Assembly: GCA_020629315.1 (NCBI GenBank)
Contig: JAHDDO010000013.1
Span: 34,689 to 98,688, forward strand
Length of the DNA: 64,000 nucleotides
Direction of reading: 5' to 3'
DNA from: Saprospiraceae bacterium
Lineage (GTDB): Bacteria; Bacteroidota; Bacteroidia; Chitinophagales; Saprospiraceae
Of the stretch, positions 45,575 through 55,122 are shown in pieces (position 1 is the stretch's first letter; the number at the start of each line of letters is the position of its first letter). The notes beneath the pieces were generated by a model. The model searched no databases. It saw nothing but the letters and a program-made list of their open reading frames with translations, and was not told where the DNA came from. The position numbers were made by a program, and so were the translations under genes.

Positions 45575-46297
45575 ATGAGAGTGGCGATACATCAACCAAA
45601 CCTCTTTCCTTGGATTGGATATTTTCTTAAAATCCATCTAGCAGATGTTTTTATTTTCCATGATAATGTATCGGTAAACAAAAGGAGCTACACACACAGG
45701 TGTCGCATTGGAACACAAAAAAATAGCCGTAATAAAGACCAGTTTGTAAGCTTTCGAATTTCTGAGGAAAGTAAGATTTCAGATATAAGCTACCTTCAAA
45801 GTCAAGAGGATTTTACCTCCCTTAAGGTAAAACTAAAAAATGTGTATGGTCATGCGCCTCACTTTAATGAGCTGAGTGATTTTATAAATAAGCATAGCAC
45901 TTTATTCCTTTCTAATCAAACGTTGTCCAAATTCAATAGTCAAATAATAATGACCATTGCTAAGGAACTGGGCTTGAAAACTACCTTCGTATTTTCTTCA
46001 AAATTAGCGTCTACAAAAAAAAAGGACGACCATAATTTGGCTTTGGTCCAATGGCAAAATGGAACAAAATACCTTAGTGGTTTAGGTGCTAAGGAATATC
46101 AGAACGAGTGTGTTTTTTCGGAGGCAGGGATTACATTGGAATACCTACATAGTTTAGATTATTTACAGGAATTTGCCAGTAAAGTGCCTTTTGACCCTAG
46201 CCTTTCAATTTTAGATGCAGTAGGCATTTTAGGTTGGGAAAAAGTGAAGGAGTGCATTACTGAATTCGAAATAGCTCGATTTTTGAAGGAAGTATAA
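45575..46297 (+). CDS. WbqC family protein
   Basis: The 240-residue protein begins MRVAIHQPNLFPWIGYFLKIHLADVFIFHDNVSVNKRSYTHRCRI, the diagnostic start of the WbqC-like family (PF08889). Members occur in O-antigen and EPS loci and are thought to take part in modified-sugar synthesis, with no firmly established reaction. It is the last gene of the EPS run, one base after the PIG-L gene. A 74-base AT-rich gap follows. Confidence 0.85.
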   Translation: MRVAIHQPNLFPWIGYFLKIHLADVFIFHDNVSVNKRSYTHRCRIGTQKNSRNKDQFVSFRISEESKISDISYLQSQEDFTSLKVKLKNVYGHAPHFNELSDFINKHSTLFLSNQTLSKFNSQIIMTIAKELGLKTTFVFSSKLASTKKKDDHNLALVQWQNGTKYLSGLGAKEYQNECVFSEAGITLEYLHSLDYLQEFASKVPFDPSLSILDAVGILGWEKVKECITEFEIARFLKEV

Positions 46298-46371
46298 ATA
46301 TGGCTTTTTATTTTTTCTATCAAATAGCATAAGAAACTCTTTTTACTTTAGATTGTTTTCTATTTAGTCCA

Positions 46372-48297
46372 ATGTCATTACCAGAAGCTAAAAGACCAAT
46401 AACAGATTGGCTACCTATTACTCGGAAGGAGTTAGAAGCCAGATCTTGGGATGAACTCGATGTAGTTCTAATCTCTGGCGACGCCTATGTGGATCACCCG
46501 GCTTTTGGCTCTGCTGTAATTGGTAGGATCTTAGAGAGTATGGGCCTAAAGGTGGCCATTGTTCCTCAACCTAACTGGCAAGATGATTTGCGGGATTTCA
46601 AAAAATTTGGAAAACCTAAATTATTTTTTGGAGTCACATCTGGTTGTATGGACTCCATGGTAAACCATTATACGGCAGGTCGCCGTAAACGCTCTACAGA
46701 TGCGTATACCCCAGGTGGTTCTTCTGGATTTAGGCCAGACTATGCCAGCACTGTTTACACTAAGATATTGAAGGATCTTTACCCAGACGTTCCTGTTCTT
46801 TTAGGAGGTATTGAAGCATCATTGCGAAGAGTTACTCATTATGATTATTGGGATAATAAGTTGTTCCCAAATATTCTCAGTATGAGTGGTGCTGACTTAC
46901 TTGTTTATGGCATGGGAGAGATGCCGCTACGGGAAATTGTGCGTCTTTTACAGAAAGGAGTCCCGTTTTCTTCATTAACAACAATTCCTCAGACGGCGGT
47001 ATTGGTGAACAAAGAAAGCGTGCCAAAAAACAAACAATGGGTTGATTTAAGTTTGAGTTCACATGAAAAATGCATGAAGGATAAAATGGCTTTTGCAGCT
47101 AACTTCAAGCATATTGAACAGGAATCGAATAAAGTACAAGCAAGGCGATTATTGCAAGATGTAGGTGATGATACATTGGTCATAAATCCGCCTTATCCAC
47201 CTATGAGTGAAAAGCAAATTGACACATCATTTGATTTGCCATATACTCGACTACCACACCCAAAGTATAACAAAAGAGGATCTATTCCTGCCTATGAGAT
47301 GATTCGTTTTTCAGTTAATATGCATAGGGGTTGTTTTGGTGGATGTAGCTTCTGTACTATTTCTGCGCATCAAGGTAAGTTTGTAGCCAGCCGATCAGAA
47401 GAATCGATCTTAAAAGAAGTAGAACAGATTACACAAATGCCCGATTACAAAGGTTATATAAGTGATCTGGGAGGCCCTTCGGGTAATATGTATAAAATGA
47501 AAGGTAAGATCCAGTCAATCTGTGATCGCTGCGTGGCTCCTTCTTGTATTCACCCTGTTGTATGTAGTAACTTGGATACCAGCCATAAGGCAATGACTGA
47601 TATTTATCGCAAAGTAGATGCCCATCCTAAGGTTAAGAAAGCATTTGTTTCTAGCGGTATACGTTATGACCTGTTAGTTGATGGGTATAACAAAAACAAT
47701 GACGGAAGCCTGGATGAGTATATGGACCAACTTGTTTCGCGACATACCTGCGGACGATTGAAAGTTGCGCCTGAACATACCTCGGATGAGACCTTACGTG
47801 TTATGCGGAAGCCATCATTCAAACACTTTCATGCCTTTAAGAAGAAATATGAAAAGGCAAATAAGAAATTTGGTTTGGCACAACCATTGATTCCTTATTT
47901 TATATCTAGTCACCCAGGGTCAACCGAAGAGGAAATGGCCAACCTAGCAGCGGAGACAAAAGAAATGGGATTTAGACTTGAACAAGTTCAGGATTTTACC
48001 CCGACGCCAATGACGGTAGCTACTGTTATCTATTATACGGGTGTTCATCCATATACTTTGCGACCTGTGTATACGGCAAAATCGGGTAAAGAAAAGAAAA
48101 ACCAGCATTTGTTTTTCTTTTGGTATAAGCGAGAGAACTACAAACAGATAAGACAAAAATTAGAAGCAATGGGTAGACCTGACCTAGTGGAAAAGCTTCT
48201 AGAAGATCGAAAAAAGCACACCAAGCGAGAGTTTATTAAAGGAAAGCGGAAAAATTCAGGGGGTAGAAGTTATCAAAGAAAGAAAAAAAGAAAGTAA
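46372..48297 (+). CDS. YgiQ family radical SAM protein
   Basis: The 641-residue protein has a family N-terminal domain (DWLPITRKELEARSWDELDVVLISGDAYVDHPAFG). The radical SAM cluster motif is CFGGCSFC (CxxxCxxC) near residues 323-330, and there is a DUF3362-like C-terminal region ending in a lysine/arginine-rich tail. The length is typical. The reaction is unknown. No functional link with the EPS locus is evident. Confidence 0.93.
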   Translation: MSLPEAKRPITDWLPITRKELEARSWDELDVVLISGDAYVDHPAFGSAVIGRILESMGLKVAIVPQPNWQDDLRDFKKFGKPKLFFGVTSGCMDSMVNHYTAGRRKRSTDAYTPGGSSGFRPDYASTVYTKILKDLYPDVPVLLGGIEASLRRVTHYDYWDNKLFPNILSMSGADLLVYGMGEMPLREIVRLLQKGVPFSSLTTIPQTAVLVNKESVPKNKQWVDLSLSSHEKCMKDKMAFAANFKHIEQESNKVQARRLLQDVGDDTLVINPPYPPMSEKQIDTSFDLPYTRLPHPKYNKRGSIPAYEMIRFSVNMHRGCFGGCSFCTISAHQGKFVASRSEESILKEVEQITQMPDYKGYISDLGGPSGNMYKMKGKIQSICDRCVAPSCIHPVVCSNLDTSHKAMTDIYRKVDAHPKVKKAFVSSGIRYDLLVDGYNKNNDGSLDEYMDQLVSRHTCGRLKVAPEHTSDETLRVMRKPSFKHFHAFKKKYEKANKKFGLAQPLIPYFISSHPGSTEEEMANLAAETKEMGFRLEQVQDFTPTPMTVATVIYYTGVHPYTLRPVYTAKSGKEKKNQHLFFFWYKRENYKQIRQKLEAMGRPDLVEKLLEDRKKHTKREFIKGKRKNSGGRSYQRKKKRK

Positions 48298-48323
48298 TTT
48301 TTCGCCCCTTAGAAATTGGAGTT

Positions 48324-51300
48324 ATGAATTCAAGGATAGTTTCTTTTAAAAGCCTACTTTTTCTTCTTCTATTGTTGGCTGCTTGCCAATCGGATAAGCA
48401 AAACGATTCGAGTGGTGTGCCAAATGGTAACACCGAAAGAGTTGCGACTTCAGATATTTCTTTTTCAAAATTGAGTCCAGAAACAACAGGCCTATCGTTT
48501 TCTAATAAGGTAAATGAGCTTCATCCAGAATTTAATTTCTTTAGATACAATCATGTATATATGGGCTCCGGGGTTGCAGCGAGAGACTTTGATAATGATG
48601 GCTTAGTGGATTTGTTTTTTCACAGTGCTATGGATAAGCCCGCATTTTTTAGGAATAAAGGTAATATGCAATTTGAAGAGCTGAGTTTGGATGAAAGTTT
48701 GCTCAACAAAAATGCGATGGGTACCGGAGTTTCCGTAATTGATATAAATAAGGATGGATTGTTGGACCTATACTTATGCTACTTTGCACCTACCCATGTC
48801 CCAGTACAGTTACGTTCTAATAAATTACTTATCAACAAAGGGAATTTTCGTTTTGAAGAAGCTTCAGAAAAATATAAGCTTAACAATCTTGAAAATTCGA
48901 TTCAAGCTTATTGGTTTGACTACGACCAAGATGGAGACCTAGATGTGTATTTAGTCAATAACATTGGTGATGTTAGTATATCTGATAGGGTAGCAAAGAA
49001 GGATGAAATTGCAAGCAAAAAACAACTTGTTGCTAAATATGGTGGGCAAGATCGATTATATAGATGTGAAGCTGATGGTACATTTACGGATGTAAGTTAT
49101 TCTGCGGGTATTATTCCAGAAATCTTCTTTGGATTATCTGCCGCCATAGGAGACTATAATGGCGATAATTATCCAGATATCTATGTTGCTAATGATTTTG
49201 TAGGTCCAGATTTAATGTATATAAATGACCAGAAGGGAGGATTTGTAGAATCAGGAACCTCATACTTTAAGCATACTTCATATTATTCAATGGGTAGTGA
49301 TGTCTTGGACTTAAATGATGATGGACTGGATGATCTTGTTGTTTTAGACATGGCGCCAGAAGATTATGTTAGGTCAAGGCGAACTATGAATATGACAGAT
49401 CCTGCATTTTTTAACAAAGTTGTCCAAGCGGATTTTAATAGGCAGTATATGCATAATATGCTTCATATTAATACTGGCTACAACACATTTTCTGATATTT
49501 CGCAGTACGCAAATATTGATAAAACAGATTGGAGTTGGGCTGTATTAGCTGACGATCTTAACAATGATGGTATGGATGACATCTTTGTCTCCAATGGAAT
49601 TTATAGAGACATCATAGATAAGGATGTTGTCAAAGACCTTAAATCACAGTTGCGTCAATTAAGAGCCGGACCGCAATTAAACGCGGCTCTACCTAAACTG
49701 TTGGAAAATTTTGAATCACAACCTGTAAGTAATTATATATTTCAAAATAAAGGTGATTTACATTTTGCGAATGTAAGTAAAGAGGCAGGTGTGGATGAAC
49801 CTAGTTTTTCTAACGGATCCATACTTGCAGATCTTGATCAAGATGGAGATCTCGATCTAGTGGTAAGCAATGTTAATCAACCAGCATTTATCTATGAAAA
49901 TAAATCAGCAACTGGAAATTACATAGACATAGCCTTAAAAGGAAAGAATACAGGTTCAGTAGAAGGGGTAGAAATTTGTATAAGTTATGCTAGCCAACAA
50001 AAATGTAAATGGCATAATTCTTCAAGAGGCTTTTTATCATCATTAGATCCAACAAGACACTTTGGTATTCCTGAAGGAGTAGATCAAGTCGATGTGTCTG
50101 TTCAATGGCAAGCGAATAATAGAAAAATATACAAGGGATTACAAACCAAGAAGCGACACGAACTGACTGAGTCTGCAGGTAGCGCCATAAGAAACGAAGA
50201 GCTTACCAAAGGTCAATTTTTCCAAGCACGCCCCATTGACGAAATGGTACATGTAGAAAATATGTATGATGACCTAAACGAGCAAATTCTGTTACCGCAC
50301 CAACTATCAACCCTTGGCCCTGCAATGTCTATTTCAGATATTAATAATGATGGAATAGAGGATATATTTCTAGGTTCTTCAGTAGGCAATACAAGTGCCT
50401 TATATGTATCTAACCGCAATGGTTCCTTTTCAAAAAGGACATTGGACAACAGTAAAGAACTAGAAGAAGTGACAAGTGTTTTTGTTGATATTACCAATGA
50501 TGGAATCAAAGATTTAGTAAGCGCATCCGGATCATATGAATTTGCAGATGGTAGTAATTATCAACAACTCTTAGTTAGGCAACTATCAGAAGATGGAGAG
50601 ATTATAAAATCGGAACGTTACCCATTGTCTTCAAATGTGGCAAGTATAGGTGTAGCTGATTTAGATGGTGATGGTGACAATGACCTGATACTAGGCGGTA
50701 GAGTAATAAAGGACCAATACCCATTAGAGCCTCGATCCTATGTATTTATAAATGAAGGGGGAATGTTATCTGACAGAACAGATAAAGTAATTCCTGAGAT
50801 TTCCAGAATTGGAATGATTACTGATATTCAGTTTGAAAATATCGATACGGATCCAGAAAAGGAATTATTGATGGTTGGGGAGTGGATGCCACTTACCATA
50901 TTTGATAGAGGTGGAGATACTTATAAAATGAAAACCATTTCAAATAGTGAAGGATGGTGGAATGTTATACGACCTATGGATATTGATGACGATGGAGATC
51001 TGGACCTAGTTGCGGGCAATTTAGGTTTGAACTATAAGTTTAGTGCATCTGATGAAAAGCCATTTCATTGCTACTCTAGTGACTTCGACAATAATACTAC
51101 ATACGACATTGTGTTAGCTAAAGAGTATGGAGATACTCAATTACCCATCAGAGGTAAAATGTGTTCAACAGAACAAATGCCTTTTGTTGGCGAAAAATAT
51201 AAAACGTTTAGAGAATATGCTGATGCAGATTTGTTTGATATCTATGGTAATGATGAATTAAAAGGTGCGCATCATTTGGTTTCGCGAACGTTTGAAAACT

Positions 51301-51656
51301 CCTTTTTTGTCAATGATGGTACAGGTAGTTTTACGCGAAGAGCTATGCCAAGGTTAACACAAATGTCAAGGATTAATGATATCGCTTTACAGGATGTGGA
51401 TAATGACAATGATTTAGATTTAATACTTATTGGAAATAATTATGGTGCGGAAGTCGAGACTACAAGAGCAGATAGCGGCACTGGAGCTGTTTTACTAAAT
51501 GAAGGTGGTGGGACTTTTACCACTATTTCAGCCAGTGCTTCAGGGTTTATCGCAGATAAAGACGCAAGAAAGATTAGTTGTTTGTCCAATGGCCTTGTTA
51601 TCGTTGCAAATAATAATGATAGGGCCTCTGTTTTTTCGTTTAAAGGGTCTAAATAA
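48324..51656 (+). CDS. FG-GAP/VCBS-repeat lipoprotein with ASPIC/UnbV domain
   Basis: The 1110-residue protein has a lipoprotein signal ending LLAAC, with C about residue 21. Many FG-GAP-like propeller blades carry Ca2+-binding loops of the form DxDxDGxxD (DFDNDGLVD, DINKDGLLD, DYDQDGDLD, DLDQDGDLD, DIDDDGDLD). An ASPIC/UnbV segment lies around residues 530-600 (NTGSVEGVEICISY ... SSRGFLSSLDPTRHFGIP). Two propellers on either side of that domain are common in Bacteroidota surface proteins of this kind. The role, perhaps adhesion or glycan handling, is unknown. Its end overlaps the convergent rluE gene by 8 bases. Confidence 0.85.
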   Translation: MNSRIVSFKSLLFLLLLLAACQSDKQNDSSGVPNGNTERVATSDISFSKLSPETTGLSFSNKVNELHPEFNFFRYNHVYMGSGVAARDFDNDGLVDLFFHSAMDKPAFFRNKGNMQFEELSLDESLLNKNAMGTGVSVIDINKDGLLDLYLCYFAPTHVPVQLRSNKLLINKGNFRFEEASEKYKLNNLENSIQAYWFDYDQDGDLDVYLVNNIGDVSISDRVAKKDEIASKKQLVAKYGGQDRLYRCEADGTFTDVSYSAGIIPEIFFGLSAAIGDYNGDNYPDIYVANDFVGPDLMYINDQKGGFVESGTSYFKHTSYYSMGSDVLDLNDDGLDDLVVLDMAPEDYVRSRRTMNMTDPAFFNKVVQADFNRQYMHNMLHINTGYNTFSDISQYANIDKTDWSWAVLADDLNNDGMDDIFVSNGIYRDIIDKDVVKDLKSQLRQLRAGPQLNAALPKLLENFESQPVSNYIFQNKGDLHFANVSKEAGVDEPSFSNGSILADLDQDGDLDLVVSNVNQPAFIYENKSATGNYIDIALKGKNTGSVEGVEICISYASQQKCKWHNSSRGFLSSLDPTRHFGIPEGVDQVDVSVQWQANNRKIYKGLQTKKRHELTESAGSAIRNEELTKGQFFQARPIDEMVHVENMYDDLNEQILLPHQLSTLGPAMSISDINNDGIEDIFLGSSVGNTSALYVSNRNGSFSKRTLDNSKELEEVTSVFVDITNDGIKDLVSASGSYEFADGSNYQQLLVRQLSEDGEIIKSERYPLSSNVASIGVADLDGDGDNDLILGGRVIKDQYPLEPRSYVFINEGGMLSDRTDKVIPEISRIGMITDIQFENIDTDPEKELLMVGEWMPLTIFDRGGDTYKMKTISNSEGWWNVIRPMDIDDDGDLDLVAGNLGLNYKFSASDEKPFHCYSSDFDNNTTYDIVLAKEYGDTQLPIRGKMCSTEQMPFVGEKYKTFREYADADLFDIYGNDELKGAHHLVSRTFENSFFVNDGTGSFTRRAMPRLTQMSRINDIALQDVDNDNDLDLILIGNNYGAEVETTRADSGTGAVLLNEGGGTFTTISASASGFIADKDARKISCLSNGLVIVANNNDRASVFSFKGSK

Positions 51657-52221
51657 TCCTCACATCTCCAGGAGCCAAAGAGAATGATCCATTTTCGATA
51701 AGATGATAGTCCCCGACTGAGACCCTGATTAAGCGTAAAACAGGAAAACCAATAGCGGCAAACATTTTTCGTACCTGTCTATTTTTTCCCTCTACAAGAA
51801 TGATTTCGGCCCATGAGTCAGGCACTGTTTTCCTTACCCGAATAGGTGGATTTCTTTCCGGTAATTTGGGCAATTTATGTAATACTCTAGCCTTGGCTGG
51901 TAAACAAGAAAAAACCTTTCCTTTTGTCCGAATTCGGATACCGTCTCTTAATGGGCTTATATCGGAATCAGTGATAGCACCTTCAAGCTGAGCCCAATAC
52001 GTTTTCGTTCTTTTACTTTTTGGGTCAAGCATTTTTTTGTTTAATGATCGATCATTACTTAAAAGTAAAAGGCCTTCACTATCTGCATCTAGTCTCCCAA
52101 TTGGATAAACATCCTTGGGAAAAGTAAATTCCAAATCCGCAAGTGTTTTGTGATGTTCATGCTCTTTTGTGAACTGACTGAGCATCCCAAATGGTTTATA
52201 TATCAAATACGTGTTGTGCAA
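51649..52221 (-). CDS. rluE: RluE-type 23S rRNA pseudouridine synthase
   Basis: The protein has the RsuA/RluE fold with catalytic GRLDADSEGLLLL around residues 60-72 and a conserved ILVEGKNRQVRKMFAAIGFPVLRLIRV segment near the C-terminus. No S4 domain precedes it, as in RluE (pseudouridine 2457 in 23S rRNA). The start is uncertain: the frame extends to TTG 52260. However, TTG 52221 gives the expected N-terminus (HNTYLIYKPFGMLSQF), and a T-rich TTTGCAC promoter-like sequence occupies 52224-52239 on this strand. Confidence 0.88.
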   Translation of the reverse strand: MHNTYLIYKPFGMLSQFTKEHEHHKTLADLEFTFPKDVYPIGRLDADSEGLLLLSNDRSLNKKMLDPKSKRTKTYWAQLEGAITDSDISPLRDGIRIRTKGKVFSCLPAKARVLHKLPKLPERNPPIRVRKTVPDSWAEIILVEGKNRQVRKMFAAIGFPVLRLIRVSVGDYHLIENGSFSLAPGDVRII

Positions 52222-52288
52222 TGTGCAAAAAAATAAAAGATTCCGGACTTGCCTAGCCAATATGGTCGTATAGTTTTATCGTTCAAAG

Positions 52289-52296
52289 TATATTTG
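52289..52296 (+). promoter_or_regulatory. Putative -7 box before the 472-residue conserved protein
   Basis: TATATTTG is an exact match to TAnnTTTG and lies 18 bases before ATG 52315. No -33 TTG is visible at the expected distance. Confidence 0.45.
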
Positions 52297-52314
52297 TAAA
52301 AGGAAAGAAACCCT

Positions 52315-53733
52315 ATGAGCAGACAAATCCTTAAACAACAACAAAAAGCCCTTGAGATAAATTTAGACAAAAGTATCTACGGCACCTTTGCGGAAATCGG
52401 TGCTGGACAAGAGGTAGCGCGTTTATTTTTTAAAGCAGGTGCAGCAGCTGGCACAATAGCCAAGACTATGTCTGCCTATGATAAGGATTTTTCTGATGCT
52501 ATATATGGAGCAGAAGCATCAGGTAGATATGTGGTTAGGTCTCGCTTAAATAAGATGCTTGACCATGAATATCAATTGATGGAAGAACGGCTAACTAAGC
52601 GAAATGAGGACACTAATTTCTTTGTATTTGCGGACACCATCTCTGCAATAAATTATGCTCGAACCATAAAAGGTAATGGATGGATGGGTGTTCGGTTCCA
52701 ATTATCTCCAGATAAAAAACCAAACGACTTGATTCTTCATGTAAAGATGAAGGATAATAGTACACACCTTCAACAAGAAGCAATTGGTATTCTTGGATTA
52801 AATATGATTTATGCGTGTTATAATTATCATGAAAATCTTCAGGAGTTTATCCAATCATTAGATGATAATGTAAGAGGAAGGATTGAAATAGATATGGTAT
52901 CCTTGACAGGACCAGATTTCGAATCATTGGATCAAAGATTATTAGCTCTTCATTTGGTTGAATATGGCTTAACAGAAGTAAGCATATTTAATGAGAAAGG
53001 AGTGCCTGTACATGGTTCTGAGTTTTTATATAAGAAAGAATTGATGGTAGTTAGAGGTCATTATCGACCACCTACCTTAGTTACCTCTGATGCACTCTTT
53101 AGTAGTTTTGATCAATTTAAGGAAGGTCCTGATGTAAATGCCGAGAAAGCGCAGTTAGTTTCAGAGATTACTTTAGGGAATTTATTAAATGAAGAGGGGA
53201 ATATTGATGAGACAGATTTTCTTGAGAGAATGGATGCTATAGGAGCACTCGATCAAACCGTAATTATTTCAAATTGCAGTAATCATCAAAGGATCATAAA
53301 TTATTTGTCAGATTTCAAGATTAAGAAATTAGGCTTGTTAATCGGTGCAAGGGAAATTCTTGAAATTATAAACGATAAGTATCACCAAAATAAAGATGGA
53401 CGGTTGCTAGTGGCTTTTGGTGAATTATTTAATCGGAATATAAAGATATTTGTATATCCAGCAATCATTGAGGGAACCCTTACAGATGTCGGAAACTTAC
53501 CAGTTCCAGAAGGCATAAAGTTTCTGTATAAGCATCTTATAGATGCAAAACAGGTCGTCCCTGTTATCAAATTCAATAAAGACATTTTAGATATTTTTCC
53601 TAGTGAAGTTCTTAAAGAAATACAAGAAGATAAGGAAGGATGGAGAGAGAAGGTGCCTTCAAAAATTGTTGGCTTGATAGAAAGTAAAGGATTATTTAAT
53701 TACCCAAGTAAAAAGTTGGAGCTTGAATATTAG
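52315..53733 (+). CDS. Conserved protein of unknown function (472 residues)
   Basis: This is a soluble protein with no signal peptide or membrane segment. Its N-terminus MSRQILKQQQKALEINLDKSIYGTFAEIGAGQEVARLFFKAGAAAGTIAKTMSAYDK is of a kind I recall from highly conserved Bacteroidota and cyanobacterial proteins that databases label inconsistently. I see no P-loop, nucleotidyltransferase or other known catalytic signature. A glycine-rich FAEIGAGQEVARLFF segment (about 25-39) and several buried hydrophobic strands suggest an alpha/beta fold. The downstream peptidase gene starts one base after its stop. No function is assigned. Confidence 0.85.
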   Translation: MSRQILKQQQKALEINLDKSIYGTFAEIGAGQEVARLFFKAGAAAGTIAKTMSAYDKDFSDAIYGAEASGRYVVRSRLNKMLDHEYQLMEERLTKRNEDTNFFVFADTISAINYARTIKGNGWMGVRFQLSPDKKPNDLILHVKMKDNSTHLQQEAIGILGLNMIYACYNYHENLQEFIQSLDDNVRGRIEIDMVSLTGPDFESLDQRLLALHLVEYGLTEVSIFNEKGVPVHGSEFLYKKELMVVRGHYRPPTLVTSDALFSSFDQFKEGPDVNAEKAQLVSEITLGNLLNEEGNIDETDFLERMDAIGALDQTVIISNCSNHQRIINYLSDFKIKKLGLLIGAREILEIINDKYHQNKDGRLLVAFGELFNRNIKIFVYPAIIEGTLTDVGNLPVPEGIKFLYKHLIDAKQVVPVIKFNKDILDIFPSEVLKEIQEDKEGWREKVPSKIVGLIESKGLFNYPSKKLELEY

Positions 53734-53734
53734 T

Positions 53735-54574
53735 GTGAGATTAGCATTATGTTTTCTTTTAGGACTAAGTGCTTGTCAAGGACAAGAGCAAGGCAATCAA
53801 GAGAAAGCAAAAAAACCAGGTGTAGCTGAAATTCATAATACATCAGAAGAAGAAAAAATGTCGGACGTAAAAGAAGCTCCAATAAACTTTCCTACCCTAC
53901 GTAACGAAGATTTCTTAATGGGGCGATTTGACCCTGCAAGCCATGAGGACTTTGTAGCAGTACCCCGAAGGTTCGCTGATAGAGGCGGTATGTATGTTTA
54001 TAAAGCATGTGGTGTTGCCCTTACAGCTATGTGCGAGAAAGCAAAATCAGAGGGTATTGATTTAGTTGTAAGATCGGCTGCGAGAAATTTTGACTACCAA
54101 AGATCTATCTGGGAAGCAAAATGGTCAGGGGATCGAATTTTGAGCAGCGGAATTAATGCTAGTAAAGACATCCCAGATCACACTGAACGATGTAAAGAAA
54201 TAATGAAATATTCGGCCATGCCTGGTACATCAAGACATCATTGGGGAACTGATGTGGATTTCAATGCCTTCAATAATGAATATTTTGAAAAAGGAGAAGG
54301 TTTGAAGGTATTTACATGGCTTGAAGCTAACGCCGCTTCCTTTGGGTTTGCTAGGCCATATATTGCAAAAGGCACAGAAAGACCTAATGGATATGAAGAA
54401 GAAAAGTGGCATTGGTCTTATTTGCCGGTAAGCACAGAATTGACTAAGTATGCATTGGAACTTTTGGAAGATGCCAACTTAGCTGGTTTTTCAGGTGCTA
54501 CAAAAGCTGAACAACTGAAAGTAAAAGAACATTATATACTAGGCATAGCAAACTCTTGTAAACAATGGCATTAA
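53735..54574 (+). CDS. M15-family peptidase lipoprotein (VanY/DacB-like)
   Basis: About 279 residues from GTG 53735 (an in-frame TTG lies at 53723). A lipobox LSAC follows the short signal peptide, so it is a lipoprotein. The M15 domain has zinc motif SRHHWGTDVDFN and the distal EKWHWSYLP motif (H and E/D ligands), with RSAARNFDYQRSIW upstream. This is a D-alanyl-D-alanine carboxypeptidase/dipeptidase-type fold acting on peptidoglycan in the periplasm. It overlaps the next gene by 10 bases. Confidence 0.87.
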   Translation: MRLALCFLLGLSACQGQEQGNQEKAKKPGVAEIHNTSEEEKMSDVKEAPINFPTLRNEDFLMGRFDPASHEDFVAVPRRFADRGGMYVYKACGVALTAMCEKAKSEGIDLVVRSAARNFDYQRSIWEAKWSGDRILSSGINASKDIPDHTERCKEIMKYSAMPGTSRHHWGTDVDFNAFNNEYFEKGEGLKVFTWLEANAASFGFARPYIAKGTERPNGYEEEKWHWSYLPVSTELTKYALELLEDANLAGFSGATKAEQLKVKEHYILGIANSCKQWH

Positions 54575-55122
54575 CTCCATCAAACATGCTTCCATTAGGA
54601 ACAGAAGCACCAAACTTCCATCTTCAAGATACAGTAAGTGGCAATTATTTAAGTCTTGATGATTTAAAATCAGAAAAGGCTACGGTTATTATGTTTATTT
54701 GTAATCATTGTCCCTTTGTGATTCATGTGAATCCTGAAGTTGTAAATATTGCTAATGAGTATCGTAGCAAAGGGGTGTCTTTTATAGCCATATCATCCAA
54801 TGATGTTGAAAATTATCCAGACGATAGTCCAGATAAAATGAGACTAGTAGCTAAGGTCTTAAAATTTCCATTTCCTTATTTGTACGATAAGCGCCAAGAA
54901 GTTGCTAAAGCCTATGATGCGGCATGTACACCTGATTTTTACGTTTTTGATGGTGATATGAAACTAAATTACAGAGGTAGATTGGACGATTCAAGACCTG
55001 GCAATGGAATAGCGGTCACTGGAAAAGACTTAAGGCAGGCAATTGAAGACACCTTAGTTGGAAACGAAATTGCTGAACAATATCCGAGTATGGGTTGTAA
55101 TATAAAATGGCTTCCAGCTTAA
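54565..55122 (+). CDS. Thioredoxin-like (AhpC/TSA-type) protein
   Basis: The 185-residue protein has an N-terminal NFHLQDTVSGNYLSLDDLKSEKATVIMFICNHCPFVIHVNPEVV segment. The CNHC motif (about residues 47-50) sits where thioredoxins have CGPC, and a cis-Pro loop lies at ACTPDFYVFDG. This thioredoxin family with NHCPF is common in bacteria; the physiological partner is unknown. No signal peptide is seen. Its stop is convergent with and overlaps the DinB gene end by 4 bases. Confidence 0.88.
   Translation: MALTPSNMLPLGTEAPNFHLQDTVSGNYLSLDDLKSEKATVIMFICNHCPFVIHVNPEVVNIANEYRSKGVSFIAISSNDVENYPDDSPDKMRLVAKVLKFPFPYLYDKRQEVAKAYDAACTPDFYVFDGDMKLNYRGRLDDSRPGNGIAVTGKDLRQAIEDTLVGNEIAEQYPSMGCNIKWLPA

Noticed and set aside
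50213..50509. 98-codon minus-strand frame in the FG-GAP lipoprotein gene
   Set aside because: It is antisense to Asp-rich calcium loops and has no independent start signal or family resemblance.
52315..53733. Calling the 472-residue protein a nicotinate-nucleotide adenylyltransferase
   Set aside because: It lacks the GxFNPxHxGH signature, which is present in the true nadD at 9013-9609.
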